DNA of 64,000 bases from Bacteroidota bacterium (GTDB lineage: Bacteria > Bacteroidota > Bacteroidia > Palsa-965), in contig JADBYT010000008.1 in the NCBI GenBank assembly GCA_020402865.1, positions 1 to 64,000 on the forward strand. The letters run 5' to 3'. The notes under the pieces are model-generated. The model had not been told where the DNA came from and searched no databases. It was given only the letters and a program-made list of their open reading frames with translations. Positions 20,986 to 29,590 of the stretch are shown here, piece after piece (positions within the stretch are counted from its first letter, which is position 1; each line of letters starts with the position of its first letter). The translations under genes and the position numbers were made by a program.

Positions 20986-21852
20986 ATGAAATCATTTTTC
21001 CTCGGCGCTGTGCTGCTGCTTTCCTCAGCGGCATCGGCTCAGTTTGTGGCAAACCGCAGCCTCAAACGAACACCGCGCAATCAGAACGACTCTTTGCCTG
21101 CCATCTGTACATTTAACTCAAAAGGTCAGTTCTACATTGGCTTTGGTTACAATAAAGAATGGTACACAAAATCAAACATTCATGTAAAAGATGAATCGGG
21201 CGACTATGATTTTGTGCTGCACAAGATGACGGCCAAAGACCGCCCCAAATTCAACGAAATTTTCCGTGTGGCCATTTCCATTCCACAATACGGATACCGT
21301 ATCGGCTACTGGCTGCCCTCTTCGCGCTTTGGTATTGAACTGAATTTCGATCACGCGAAATATGTGGTTGACGAATACCAGACCGTGAGGCTAACCGGCC
21401 GCATTGAGGACAAAATTTACGATCAGGACACCTTGGTTGATCCGATCAGGTTTTTCGACATGGAGCATACTGACGGGGCCAACTTCCTGATGCTTAATCT
21501 TATGTTTCGTAAGCCGCTTGTGCAAAAACGTTTTCTGCAAATCAGCGCAATTGCCAAAGCGGGAGGCGGTATTGTGATTCCGCGCACTGATGTTACGCTT
21601 TTCGGGCAGCGCTGGAACCATTGCTTCCACGTGGCCGGGCAGGTGGCCGGTATTGAAACCGGTTTGCGCATTGAACTAATGAAGTACTTCTGGATTGAGC
21701 CTACCATCAAAGGCGCATTTGCCAATTTCAATTCCGTGCTGGCAATAGACGATGTGCTCATCAGCCACCGCTTTGGTGCATTTATGGTACTTGGACATGC
21801 CGGTTTTCAGTTTCCGCTTGGCAAAGTGCACAAAGGCCGCTTGCCCCGCTGA
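20986..21852 (+). CDS. probable outer-membrane beta-barrel protein
   Basis: A 288-residue secreted protein. The start at 20986 gives a signal peptide (MKSFFLGAVLLLSSAASAQF, cleavage about residue 19); the open frame reaches 51 codons further back, overlapping the previous gene, and is rejected. The mature part alternates aromatic and polar residues in short strands (GQFYIGFGYNKEWY, YGYRIGYWLPSSRFGIELNF, FGAFMVLGHAGFQFPLG), as in small outer-membrane barrels of Bacteroidota. No specific family recognised. It may be co-transcribed with the small membrane protein upstream. Confidence 0.65.
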   Translation: MKSFFLGAVLLLSSAASAQFVANRSLKRTPRNQNDSLPAICTFNSKGQFYIGFGYNKEWYTKSNIHVKDESGDYDFVLHKMTAKDRPKFNEIFRVAISIPQYGYRIGYWLPSSRFGIELNFDHAKYVVDEYQTVRLTGRIEDKIYDQDTLVDPIRFFDMEHTDGANFLMLNLMFRKPLVQKRFLQISAIAKAGGGIVIPRTDVTLFGQRWNHCFHVAGQVAGIETGLRIELMKYFWIEPTIKGAFANFNSVLAIDDVLISHRFGAFMVLGHAGFQFPLGKVHKGRLPR

Positions 21853-21953
21853 AAAATACGAGTCTGTAAATACAATTTTGGACTTATTGGTCGTTAGGTA
21901 ATATCGTCGGAATGAATTCGGCGATTAATTATTACATTGCCTAAAATTATCGC

Positions 21954-22268
21954 ATGAAGATTCTGGCTATCGACCGAATATTACCCACTGCTTCGGAAGA
22001 CAAAATCAGGGGAGTAGTTATACGTGAAGCATTACACGTGTGGATGCTTTATACAAAAGATATTGTGCGTGAAGTGTATTTCCGCAAAGACCGCCCCGGT
22101 ACGGTGCTGGTAATGGAATGCGCCGACGCCGCAGAAGCGAAAAAACTTCTGCAGACTTTCCCGCTTGTAAAAGCCGGTGTGATTGAATTTGATGTTATTC
22201 CTGTAGGCCATTTTGTGCCCTTCGGAACCCTGATTGACCGCTCGCATTTTGAAGACCGGATTGATTAA
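21954..22268 (+). CDS. small alpha/beta protein (YciI/muconolactone-isomerase-like size), unknown function
   Basis: A 104-residue soluble protein. The alternation of strands and helices (REVYFRKDRPGTVLVMECADAAEAKKLLQTFPLVKAGVIEF, described here by its segments at about 42-81) fits a ferredoxin-like dimeric alpha/beta barrel, the fold of YciI and related stress or catabolic proteins. No catalytic residues can be assigned. The ATG at 21954 follows a non-coding stretch of about 100 bp; no clear promoter. It is 97 bp upstream of a T9SS cargo gene. Confidence 0.65.
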   Translation: MKILAIDRILPTASEDKIRGVVIREALHVWMLYTKDIVREVYFRKDRPGTVLVMECADAAEAKKLLQTFPLVKAGVIEFDVIPVGHFVPFGTLIDRSHFEDRID

Positions 22269-22365
22269 CACATCAGTTGAACAGGTAAGAAAAACAAAAA
22301 GTGGCTCATGGCCGCTTTTTTCATTTATGTATATTCGTGTTATACAAATTCAAAACCACTGTTCA

Positions 22366-22959
22366 ATGAAAAAACTCTACGCATTCCTTCTTGCCCTTAC
22401 AGCCGGGGCAACACTGCATCTTAACGCCCAGTGCACCGTGGCTATTACCAGCCTTACCGTTAATGGCTTAACGGTAAACGTAACATCAACCGGTACTGGT
22501 GTTGCCACATTCCCTACCTATGGCTGGGATTGGGGTGATACACAAATTGGTGTCGGCCAGACACAATCGCACACTTACACAGCTGCAGGCACCTATAACA
22601 TCTGCGCATACTTTTTTGATTTAGCAGATACTGCAGGTTGCCAGGCCACTGCCTGCACAACCATTACACTTACAGCTGTAGGTGTGCCCGAAACAGCACA
22701 GCTGCTTACCACCATGAATGCATTCCCCAGCCCGTTTGTAAATGAGGCCAACATCAAATACACACTCTCGCAAAACAGCGATGTGGAAATTGAAGTATTC
22801 GACATTACCGGTAAGCGTGTAGCCACACTGCAAAACGGCGCCATGACCGCAGGCACCCACAACGTGGTTTGGGAGGCTACAGAAGTAAACGCAGGTGTTT
22901 ATTTTATTCGTCTCAAGGCCGGTGATGCAATTATTACCCGCCGCATTATTAAACAGTAA
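22366..22959 (+). CDS. secreted PKD-type protein with T9SS C-terminal sorting domain
   Basis: A 197-residue secreted protein. The start at 22366 gives the signal peptide MKKLYAFLLALTAGATLHLNAQ; the longer frame from 22234 overlaps the previous gene. Residues about 25-110 form one PKD/Ig-like domain (YGWDWGDTQIGVGQTQSHTY). The last 75 residues are a type A sorting domain: FPSPFVNEANIKYTL, VEIEVFDITGKRVATL, AGVYFIRLKAGD, ending RRIIKQ. In T9SS this domain takes the protein through the outer membrane and is usually removed on attachment to the surface. Very small for T9SS cargo, carrying a single domain. Confidence 0.85.
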   Translation: MKKLYAFLLALTAGATLHLNAQCTVAITSLTVNGLTVNVTSTGTGVATFPTYGWDWGDTQIGVGQTQSHTYTAAGTYNICAYFFDLADTAGCQATACTTITLTAVGVPETAQLLTTMNAFPSPFVNEANIKYTLSQNSDVEIEVFDITGKRVATLQNGAMTAGTHNVVWEATEVNAGVYFIRLKAGDAIITRRIIKQ

Positions 22960-22970
22960 GTATTTAATTT

Positions 22971-23009
22971 ACAAAGAACGCCGCCCGGAATTCGGGCGGC
23001 GTTCTTTGT
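22971..23009. terminator. strong hairpin terminator
   Basis: A perfect 17-bp stem (ACAAAGAACGCCGCCCG and its complement) with a 5-nt loop GAATT, followed by TTTTAA. It ends the T9SS cargo gene at 22366-22959. Confidence 0.85.
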
Positions 23010-23131
23010 TTTAATCCGATGTACTATCTCATTCAATAGAGGGAATAAAGAAGTAAATCGGATGTTTTTCCTTTTCTCAGCGCATACAAATTCTGTATCT
23101 CATTCATTCACTCATTTCCATACATTTTACC

Positions 23132-23171
23132 ATAAAAAACACCTCCGGAAAATACCGGAGGTGTTTTTTAT
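23132..23171. terminator. bidirectional hairpin terminator
   Basis: A 17-bp perfect stem (ATAAAAAACACCTCCGG and its complement) with a 6-nt loop AAAATA; A-run on one side and T-run on the other. It lies just past the stop codon of the minus-strand T9SS cargo gene at 23185. Confidence 0.88.
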
Positions 23172-23184
23172 AGAGCAGGAAAAA

Positions 23185-24300
23185 TTACTGCTTCACGAAT
23201 TTGGTGGTGTACACCTGACCGTTTTCAGTAACCTGTACAAAGTACACTCCCGCTTCGAAATTTTCGAGGTTGTACACATTGTTTACACCTACATTCTGGC
23301 TGGCCGAAACTACCTGACCAAGTGCATTGATGATCTGAATTTGCATGGGTGCATTGTTGGTGCGGTTCACCTGAATGTTTACCATGTTGTTAGCAGGATT
23401 GGGATACACACCAACCATTGAAGTCTGGTTGGGATCATTACCAATGCTGTTGATGCCAGCAATATCATAAGAGAAAAGCAGGTTGGCAGCGCCCTGAGTT
23501 ACACCCACAAGTGCAAGCGGCGAAGCGTTTACATATACCCCACCAGCGAGGTCGCCGGGAGTACCCATGTCGGCAGTAACGTCATGCAGTACAGTTTGTG
23601 CACCGCTGGCAATGTTTACCTGAATGAGGTCAGCGAGGTCAGTTCCGCTTACACCGGTTTGGTGGAAAGCCCACAGGTAAGGACCGCCGGGCGAAGTGCC
23701 GTCGAATGCAAGACCGTATGTAGCTGTGAGACCATGCGATGAAGCAGGTACTGATGAAAGTACTGTACCGGTCATGCTAACCAGTGTAAAGTCGGTTGTC
23801 CAGGTACCCACCCAGAAGCCACCCTGACCGCTGTTTGCAGTAGGATCGTAAGTGCAGTAGCGAATGTTGGGTACTGTGGGCACGCTGATGGTTGAAGCAA
23901 GTGTTTGTGTGGCGGGGTCAATTTTGTAAATATTGGAGTTGTTAGCTCCGGCATATACAAAAGAACCGTCTGTAGTGAGTGAGCGAACACCGGTTACACC
24001 GGGTACGGTGAAGCTACCGGTAACTGTGCCGGTTGCAGAAACAACCCACATGGTATCGGAAGCCCAGCGAGACACCCAGAAGTTAAGGCCAACCGGAGTT
24101 ACACCGGCATTACCTGTACCAGCACCAGCAGCTGTAATGTCGTAGCTGAAAAGTATCTGCCAGGGGGTCTGAACGGTGGGAGGAGGATTGTTGTTACCTG
24201 TAGCCGGAGAAGTTTCGGCAGAAGGAACAGAAGGTGTTTGTGCAGCAAGTGTACCGAAAGCAAGCACAGCACCTGCAAGGAGGGTAAAGGTTTTAGTCAT
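23185..24300 (-). CDS. secreted beta-propeller-like protein with T9SS C-terminal sorting domain
   Basis: A 371-residue secreted protein. The start at 24300 gives a signal peptide (MTKTFTLLAGAVLAFGTLAAQ); an open stretch of 29 more codons upstream lacks protein character. Residues about 45-290 show repeated strand motifs with SFTVPGVTGVRSLTTDGSFVY and DPATQTLASTISVPTVPN, suggesting a beta-propeller or similar surface fold. The final 75 residues form a type A sorting domain (VYPNPANNMVNIQV, MQIQIINALGQVV, EAGVYFVQVTENG, ending TKFVKQ). It converges on the cargo gene at 22366 and is monocistronic. Confidence 0.85.
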   Translation of the reverse strand: MTKTFTLLAGAVLAFGTLAAQTPSVPSAETSPATGNNNPPPTVQTPWQILFSYDITAAGAGTGNAGVTPVGLNFWVSRWASDTMWVVSATGTVTGSFTVPGVTGVRSLTTDGSFVYAGANNSNIYKIDPATQTLASTISVPTVPNIRYCTYDPTANSGQGGFWVGTWTTDFTLVSMTGTVLSSVPASSHGLTATYGLAFDGTSPGGPYLWAFHQTGVSGTDLADLIQVNIASGAQTVLHDVTADMGTPGDLAGGVYVNASPLALVGVTQGAANLLFSYDIAGINSIGNDPNQTSMVGVYPNPANNMVNIQVNRTNNAPMQIQIINALGQVVSASQNVGVNNVYNLENFEAGVYFVQVTENGQVYTTKFVKQ

Positions 24301-24514
24301 GAGATTAGTTTGGTTAAGACGGATTAAATTTAGTGAAAAAAACTCTTCGCCATAAAAACACCCATCATATACTATATTTCCAAGCACCCGAACAAACTAT
24401 ACGTTCCGGCTCCTCCCTTAGCTTTTCACTGCTAACTATTCAGCCAGCACGCATTCACACCGGCATTAGATCTTGTATCGTTTATGAGTTCATGAAATAG
24501 GCGAATCGATAAAA

Positions 24515-24545
24515 AAAACGTCCGGCCACACACGCCGGACGTTTT
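24515..24545. terminator. bidirectional hairpin terminator after yqeY
   Basis: A 12-bp stem (AAAACGTCCGGC / GCCGGACGTTTT) with loop CACACAC, flanked by an A-run (read as U-run on the minus strand). It ends the ftsZ-yqeY transcript. The rest of 24301-24578 shows no gene. Confidence 0.83.
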
Positions 24546-24578
24546 CACACACAAACACAAGCAAGGTGTTTCACACAC

Positions 24579-25025
24579 TTATACCTTGCTCAGTAAATCC
24601 TTCACAAGGGAAGAAATCATTTTACCATCTGCTTTTCCGGCGAGTTGTTTTGTGGCAACGCCCATTACCTTACCCATATCGGCGGGTGATGCGGCTCCGG
24701 TTTGCGCAATGATGGTGTTGAGAATTTCGCGTACTTCGTCTTCACTCATTTGTTTTGGCAAATAAGCTTCGATGATGCCGGCCTGAAAGTTTTCTACCTC
24801 TGCCAGTTCGGGGCGGTTTTGCGTAATGTATATTTCGGCGGTTTCGCGGCGCTTCTTTACTTCTTTCTGCAGCGCCTTGATGGCCGATTCTTCGGTTAAT
24901 CCTTCGGGCGATGTTTTGAGCAGGAGCAATACCGACTTGATCGCCCTGATGGCTTCGAGCCGGGGCTGGTCTTTGGCCAGCATTGCCGCTTTCATATCGG
25001 CCTGAATTTGTTCTTCGAGTTGCAT
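24579..25025 (-). CDS. yqeY: GatB/YqeY domain protein
   Basis: A 148-residue protein matching the YqeY family: helical N-terminal part (MQLEEQIQADMKAAMLAKD, RLEAIRAIKSVLLLL) and C-terminal GatB-like tail (LPKQMSEDEVREILNTII, DMGKVMGVATKQLAGKADG, ISSLVKDLL). The tail domain is shared with the GatB subunit of tRNA amidotransferase and probably contacts tRNA, but the cellular role of free-standing YqeY is not firmly established. Located 23 bp after ftsZ and probably co-transcribed with it. Confidence 0.93.
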   Translation of the reverse strand: MQLEEQIQADMKAAMLAKDQPRLEAIRAIKSVLLLLKTSPEGLTEESAIKALQKEVKKRRETAEIYITQNRPELAEVENFQAGIIEAYLPKQMSEDEVREILNTIIAQTGAASPADMGKVMGVATKQLAGKADGKMISSLVKDLLSKV

Positions 25026-25048
25026 TTTAGTTTGTATTGTCTCAACGA

Positions 25049-27268
25049 TTAATCCACGTTGTCGTGGAGAAAAGAGTTGTTGGGACGGATTTCAATTTTC
25101 TTGTCTTCGGTTTCGGTGAGAGTAAAGCGCGACACCTGCGATTCTGACGAATGAGCCACATTGTCGAGCTGAATGTTGCGGCGTTTGTAGGCCGGTTCGT
25201 TTTCCAGTTCGTTGAGCCCCTGCGATGTTTTGAGTTTCAGGCTGAGTTCTTTCAGTTTCTGAATACGTTCCTGAGCTTTACGCATCTGTTCTTCGGCCTC
25301 TACTTTTTTCACTTCGGGCTGGGCCACTACTTTAAGTTCGGGCTCGGGCATTTTTTCGGCCACAGGCTCGGGAGTGGTGTTTTGCGCGGGTGTTTCGGCA
25401 AAGAGGTCGTTGACCGGAGTTTCCACTACAGCTTCGGCGTTTGTAATTTCGAAGGTGATGGATTGCTGCGGCTGTGCGGGCTCGGCCACGTAACGCTGTT
25501 GAATTTCTTCGGCCTTGGGCTCTTCTTTTTTCACCAGAAAAGGCTCAAGCGGATTGGCAGTTTCGGCTTTGGGCTCGGTATTCGCCACAGGTTGCTGCAG
25601 CACGGGTGTTTCGGTAGCGAGATTGAGCACCACTTTAGACGCCTCAGGCTTTTTCGAATATTCGTAAGCAACCGGATTTGATGAATTGAAACCGGTGGCA
25701 ATGATGGTTACGTTTACCGATTCGCCAAGCGTTTCATCCACGCCGTAACCTTTAATGATTTCGGCGGTTTGTCCGGCTGCTTCCTGGATGTAGTCGGTAA
25801 TTTCGCCGAGTTCATCCATAGTGATTTCCGTAGCGCCGGAAATGATATTGAGCAGCACGTAGCGTGCGCCGGTAATGTTGTTATCGTTAAGCAGCGGCGA
25901 GCTGAGGGCCATTTCTACGGCACGTGTGGCGCGGTTTTCGCCCGATGCGTTTGCCGAACCCATAATAGCCACACCGCTGTTGCGCATTACCGTGCATACG
26001 TCGGCAAAGTCAACGTTAATCTGCTGGGTGAGGCTGATGATTTCGGCAATGCTTTTTGCAGCTGTCGAAAGTACATCGTCGGCGTGCGAGAAGGCATCGC
26101 TGAGTTTCAGGTTGCCATACATCTCACGCAGTTTATCGTTGCACACCACAAGCAGTGTATCCACATTCTGCTTGAGTTGTTCGAGACCGTCTTCGGCCTG
26201 CTGGCGGCGTTTTTTACCTTCAAAGGCAAACGGCACGGTAACAATAGCCACGGTAAGAATACCGAGCTCACGCGCAATGCCTGCAATGATAGGAGCCGCA
26301 CCGGTTCCTGTTCCGCCACCCATACCTGCGGTGATGAAACACATTTTGGTGTTGTTGGCAAGCAGGTTGCGGATGTCTTCGATGTTTTCGATAGCGGCAT
26401 TGCGGCCTACTTCAGGCATCGAGCCGGCACCGCGACCTTCGGTAAGCGCAGCACCGAGTACAATTTTATTCGGAACAGGGCTCATGTCGAGCGCCTGCTT
26501 ATCGGTATTACATACTACAAAGTCAACACCACGAATGCCCTGACGGTACATGTGGTTTACGGCGTTGCTTCCGCCGCCGCCTACGCCAATTACTTTAATA
26601 ATAGAAGACTGTTCGGGAAGATCAAATTTCATAGCTTCTGTGTGTTGTGTGTGTGTGGTGTCTGTCACAATTTCTTGTTCGGAAACTGCTGCAGGTGATA
26701 TTTCCAGGGGTAATGAGGCTGCCGGATCAACGGCAGGTGCGGACGAAACAGGTGTAATTTCTTCCGCCAGCTCAGCTTCGGCTGCAGGCTCGATGCTAAC
26801 CTGTGCCATGAGGTCTGTTTCGTTTGTGAATTGTGATGTAGTTTCTGCGGGTGTTTCGGTAATTATCTTTACTAACAATTCATCAGTTACCGGATTTGCA
26901 TCGGTAACAAACTCCGTTGCAGCCGCTGTTTCGTAATTCTCATTAAACGATTCAACAGTTTCTGAAACGGTTTCAAACGCGGCATCAGCAGGCGATTCCA
27001 CATTTTCGGCTACAGCAAAATTTTCGGCAGCACTGCCCTGCTCTGCGGCAAGAATTCCATCCCAGTTCATATCAGGCTCCTCGGCATAAGCTTCGGTGCT
27101 GGTAATGTCCCATGAAAAAACACTGCCTTCATTTTCAGACACAGGCACGTTCTGATCAGCCACAGCAGCAGGTTGCGAAGCATCGGCTGCCGACTGCTCC
27201 TGTGCGCTTTCGTTCAGGAATTGCTCCTGCTCGTCGTCGAAGGTGTCGAATATGCTGTAGTTGTCCAT
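25049..27268 (-). CDS. ftsZ: cell division protein FtsZ with long N-terminal extension
   Basis: A 739-residue tubulin-like GTPase that forms the division ring. The conserved core begins at Met213 (MKFDLPEQSSIIKVIGVGGGG) and contains the tubulin signature GGGTGTG at about 317-323, the T7 synergy region (NVDFADVCTVM) and GSANASGENRA. Upstream of the core about 212 residues rich in Glu, Ala, Thr and Pro form a probably disordered acidic extension. A C-terminal linker with coiled-coil segment (EEQMRKAQERIQKLKELSLKLK) follows. The start at 27268 is the first reasonable ATG with coding-like sequence after it; a start at 26632 would give a standard 527-residue FtsZ. A terminator separates it from ftsA. 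Confidence 0.95.
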   Translation of the reverse strand: MDNYSIFDTFDDEQEQFLNESAQEQSAADASQPAAVADQNVPVSENEGSVFSWDITSTEAYAEEPDMNWDGILAAEQGSAAENFAVAENVESPADAAFETVSETVESFNENYETAAATEFVTDANPVTDELLVKIITETPAETTSQFTNETDLMAQVSIEPAAEAELAEEITPVSSAPAVDPAASLPLEISPAAVSEQEIVTDTTHTQHTEAMKFDLPEQSSIIKVIGVGGGGSNAVNHMYRQGIRGVDFVVCNTDKQALDMSPVPNKIVLGAALTEGRGAGSMPEVGRNAAIENIEDIRNLLANNTKMCFITAGMGGGTGTGAAPIIAGIARELGILTVAIVTVPFAFEGKKRRQQAEDGLEQLKQNVDTLLVVCNDKLREMYGNLKLSDAFSHADDVLSTAAKSIAEIISLTQQINVDFADVCTVMRNSGVAIMGSANASGENRATRAVEMALSSPLLNDNNITGARYVLLNIISGATEITMDELGEITDYIQEAAGQTAEIIKGYGVDETLGESVNVTIIATGFNSSNPVAYEYSKKPEASKVVLNLATETPVLQQPVANTEPKAETANPLEPFLVKKEEPKAEEIQQRYVAEPAQPQQSITFEITNAEAVVETPVNDLFAETPAQNTTPEPVAEKMPEPELKVVAQPEVKKVEAEEQMRKAQERIQKLKELSLKLKTSQGLNELENEPAYKRRNIQLDNVAHSSESQVSRFTLTETEDKKIEIRPNNSFLHDNVD

Positions 27269-27425
27269 TTTGCGTTCGTATAGAAAATTGTGGAAAATTA
27301 GTTCTACTCTATTTTCGCTTTGCAAAAGGTTACACCAACTTACTAACCGGCAATTGTTCATTTCCACGGTTAGTATTCTTTCTCATTCAATCCATCACTC
27401 CTTTTCACTCACATCAAATCACAAA

Positions 27426-27453
27426 AAAAGCGGACTACAATCAGTCCGCTTTT
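27426..27453. terminator. hairpin terminator between ftsA and ftsZ
   Basis: An 11-bp stem (AAAAGCGGACT / AGTCCGCTTTT) with loop ACAATC and an A-run on the left, read as a U-run on the minus strand. It lies after ftsA and 158 bp before ftsZ, so at least part of ftsZ transcription must start between them. No consensus promoter was identified in the gap. Confidence 0.8.
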
Positions 27454-27501
27454 CATACCTAAGCTATAAAATACGGTAAACAGAGGCGTTCAGGCTTGCA
27501 T

Positions 27502-28776
27502 TTAACCGTTTGATTCTTCTTCAAACCATTGTTTCCCTTTGGTAAAAATCTGATCAAACCAATTGCCTTTTGTTTTCTTAGAATGTGTGCTCACTTTCGG
27601 TTTTTCTTCTTCTTTATTGGTTTGCAGTGGCTCATCGCTGAATCCGCGCATTACGAGCCCTACGCCGGTGGCATACATGGGGCTTGTAATCTCTTCGGAG
27701 CTGTTGGCGAGGTGTTCGTTGGGATACCCCACGCGTGTATCCATCCCGGTTACAAACTCGATGAGCTGTGTGATGTGTTTAAGCTGCGAGCCGCCGCCTG
27801 TGACCACAATACCGGCAATGAGTTTTTTCTCGAAACCCGAATTTCGGATTTCGTAATACACGTGTTCCACAATTTCTTCCATACGTGCCTGAATGATGTG
27901 CGCAAGGTTTTTTACCGAAATTTCCTTGTGCGGACGGCCACGCAAGCCGGGAATTGACACAATTTCGTTTTCCTGATTTTCGCTGGCCAGCGCCGAACCG
28001 AATTTTACCTTCAGAAGTTCAGCCTGCGTTTTAATTATGCTGCAACCTTCCTTGATGTCTTCGGTAATAATGTTGCCACCAAAAGGGATTACAGCCGTGT
28101 GGCGGATAATTCCATCGTGGAAAATGGCCACATCCGTTGTACCGCCGCCAATATCCACAAGCACTACGCCGGCTTCTTTCTCTTCATCGCTCAGGACAGC
28201 ATCGGCCGAGGCAAGCGGTTCGAGTGTGAGATCAGCAACTTCGAGCCCGGCTTTATTTACACACTTGTAAATGTTTTTTGCCGCAGCAACCTGTCCGGTT
28301 ATGATATGGAAATTGGCTTCGAGACGTGTGCCTGCCATACCAATGGGGTTCTTGATACCTACTTCAGCATCGATGATATATTCCTGCGGAAGTACGTGAA
28401 TAATTTCTTCGCCGGGCGACATTACAAGCCGGTACATATCGTCGATTAATTCGTCGATATCTTTCTGGCTGATTTCATCGTCGATGCTGCGGCGTGTTTT
28501 CATGCCGCGATGTTGCAGGCTTTTAATATGCTGCCCGGCGATACCCACATTTACGACTTTAATATCCACGCCCGATTTGTTGCTGGCTTCGGCCACGGCT
28601 TCCTTAATCGAACGCACGGTTTCGTCGATGTTAAGCACCACACCACGTGCCACGCCCAGCGACTCTGCCTTACCCATACCGAGAATTTCTATTTTCCCGT
28701 GATTGGTGCGGCGCCCTACGAGCACGGCAATTTTGGTGGTTCCGATATCAAGGCCTACAACAATTTCAGATTCCAT
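27502..28776 (-). CDS. ftsA: cell division protein FtsA
   Basis: A 424-residue actin-like protein that tethers FtsZ to the membrane. Family markers: VVGLDIGTTKIAVLVG at the N-terminus (phosphate 1 loop), VLVDIGGGTTDVAIF (phosphate 2), GIVVTGGGSQLKHI (adenosine motif), and the 1C domain between. The C-terminus NWFDQIFTKGKQWFEEE is an amphipathic helix that fits the membrane-targeting sequence. Its start overlaps the end of ftsQ by 11 bp, showing tight coupling. Confidence 0.97.
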   Translation of the reverse strand: MESEIVVGLDIGTTKIAVLVGRRTNHGKIEILGMGKAESLGVARGVVLNIDETVRSIKEAVAEASNKSGVDIKVVNVGIAGQHIKSLQHRGMKTRRSIDDEISQKDIDELIDDMYRLVMSPGEEIIHVLPQEYIIDAEVGIKNPIGMAGTRLEANFHIITGQVAAAKNIYKCVNKAGLEVADLTLEPLASADAVLSDEEKEAGVVLVDIGGGTTDVAIFHDGIIRHTAVIPFGGNIITEDIKEGCSIIKTQAELLKVKFGSALASENQENEIVSIPGLRGRPHKEISVKNLAHIIQARMEEIVEHVYYEIRNSGFEKKLIAGIVVTGGGSQLKHITQLIEFVTGMDTRVGYPNEHLANSSEEITSPMYATGVGLVMRGFSDEPLQTNKEEEKPKVSTHSKKTKGNWFDQIFTKGKQWFEEESNG

Positions 28777-29590
28777 TGGCTATGGTCTTTTTAGTGCAAA
28801 CAATTTGGTGATCGTACTGGAGATCGATTACTGTGTATTTGTCCCACGCACCGGTGTGCCGTAATCCTTCGGTATAAAACACGCGCAGCTTGGCAAACTT
28901 TTCGTCAAGCCGGGCAATATTCCCCAAAACAATGCGGTGGGATCCCACACGCGGAACGAGCTCAAAGTTACGATCCTCACGAATGTAAACCTGAGCAATT
29001 TGTGAACGTAGTAACGTATCGTTGTCAATAACCCGGCAAAGATGCCAGATATCATCGGTAATGATGGGCGAACGCAGGGCCGAATCGGCCGAAATTACCA
29101 TAAGGTTGCGCTCAAACAAACGGCCGTAGGTTTCGGTAATGTGGCCGGTAACAGGTGTCACAGCTGCAGTGTATTCTGCCATCCACGGCATCACCATGCC
29201 ATGATCGTCAATGTAGTACGATTCGTTTGCTTTGGTAATGATGCGTGCAATAGGTCGGCGTTGCTGAATTACAATATTCACTTCGCAGTCAACACCCATA
29301 AATGCTTCGGCACTTTGCACGGCAGGCAGTGAGTTGAGCCAGTGTTCGAGCGCCGGAATACTGATTTCGGAAACGGGTTTGCCTACGGGCACATCGCCTT
29401 TTTCGGCCAGCAGTCGCTGCACATCATCGTTGGTGATGAACAACTGATCGGCTGCGCGGGGCTGTCGGTTAATGGTGATGTTTATTTTTTCGCACACACG
29501 GGCGTTGTGACGTTTCAGTGCAAAGCCAGTTCCTGCCACCGCAATTACGGCCAGCAATGCCCAGAGTGTAATGCTGAGAATGCGTTTCAT
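28766..29590 (-). CDS. ftsQ: cell division protein FtsQ
   Basis: A 274-residue bitopic division protein: short cytoplasmic start, one membrane helix (about 4-24), then a POTRA-like segment (KINITINRQPRAADQLFITNDDVQRLL, about 36-62) and a beta-rich periplasmic domain (YYIDDHGMVMP; PRVGSHRIVLGN). In the divisome FtsQ docks FtsB/FtsL. Sequence is divergent from proteobacterial FtsQ, as usual in Bacteroidota, but domain order and location between murC and ftsA are clear. It overlaps murC by 4 nt. Confidence 0.93.
   Translation of the reverse strand: MKRILSITLWALLAVIAVAGTGFALKRHNARVCEKINITINRQPRAADQLFITNDDVQRLLAEKGDVPVGKPVSEISIPALEHWLNSLPAVQSAEAFMGVDCEVNIVIQQRRPIARIITKANESYYIDDHGMVMPWMAEYTAAVTPVTGHITETYGRLFERNLMVISADSALRSPIITDDIWHLCRVIDNDTLLRSQIAQVYIREDRNFELVPRVGSHRIVLGNIARLDEKFAKLRVFYTEGLRHTGAWDKYTVIDLQYDHQIVCTKKTIANGI

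Noticed and set aside
25769-26698. 309-codon open frame on the plus strand, opposite ftsZ
   Set aside because: It mirrors the high-GC third-position pattern of the ftsZ coding strand, has no start context and no known protein character.
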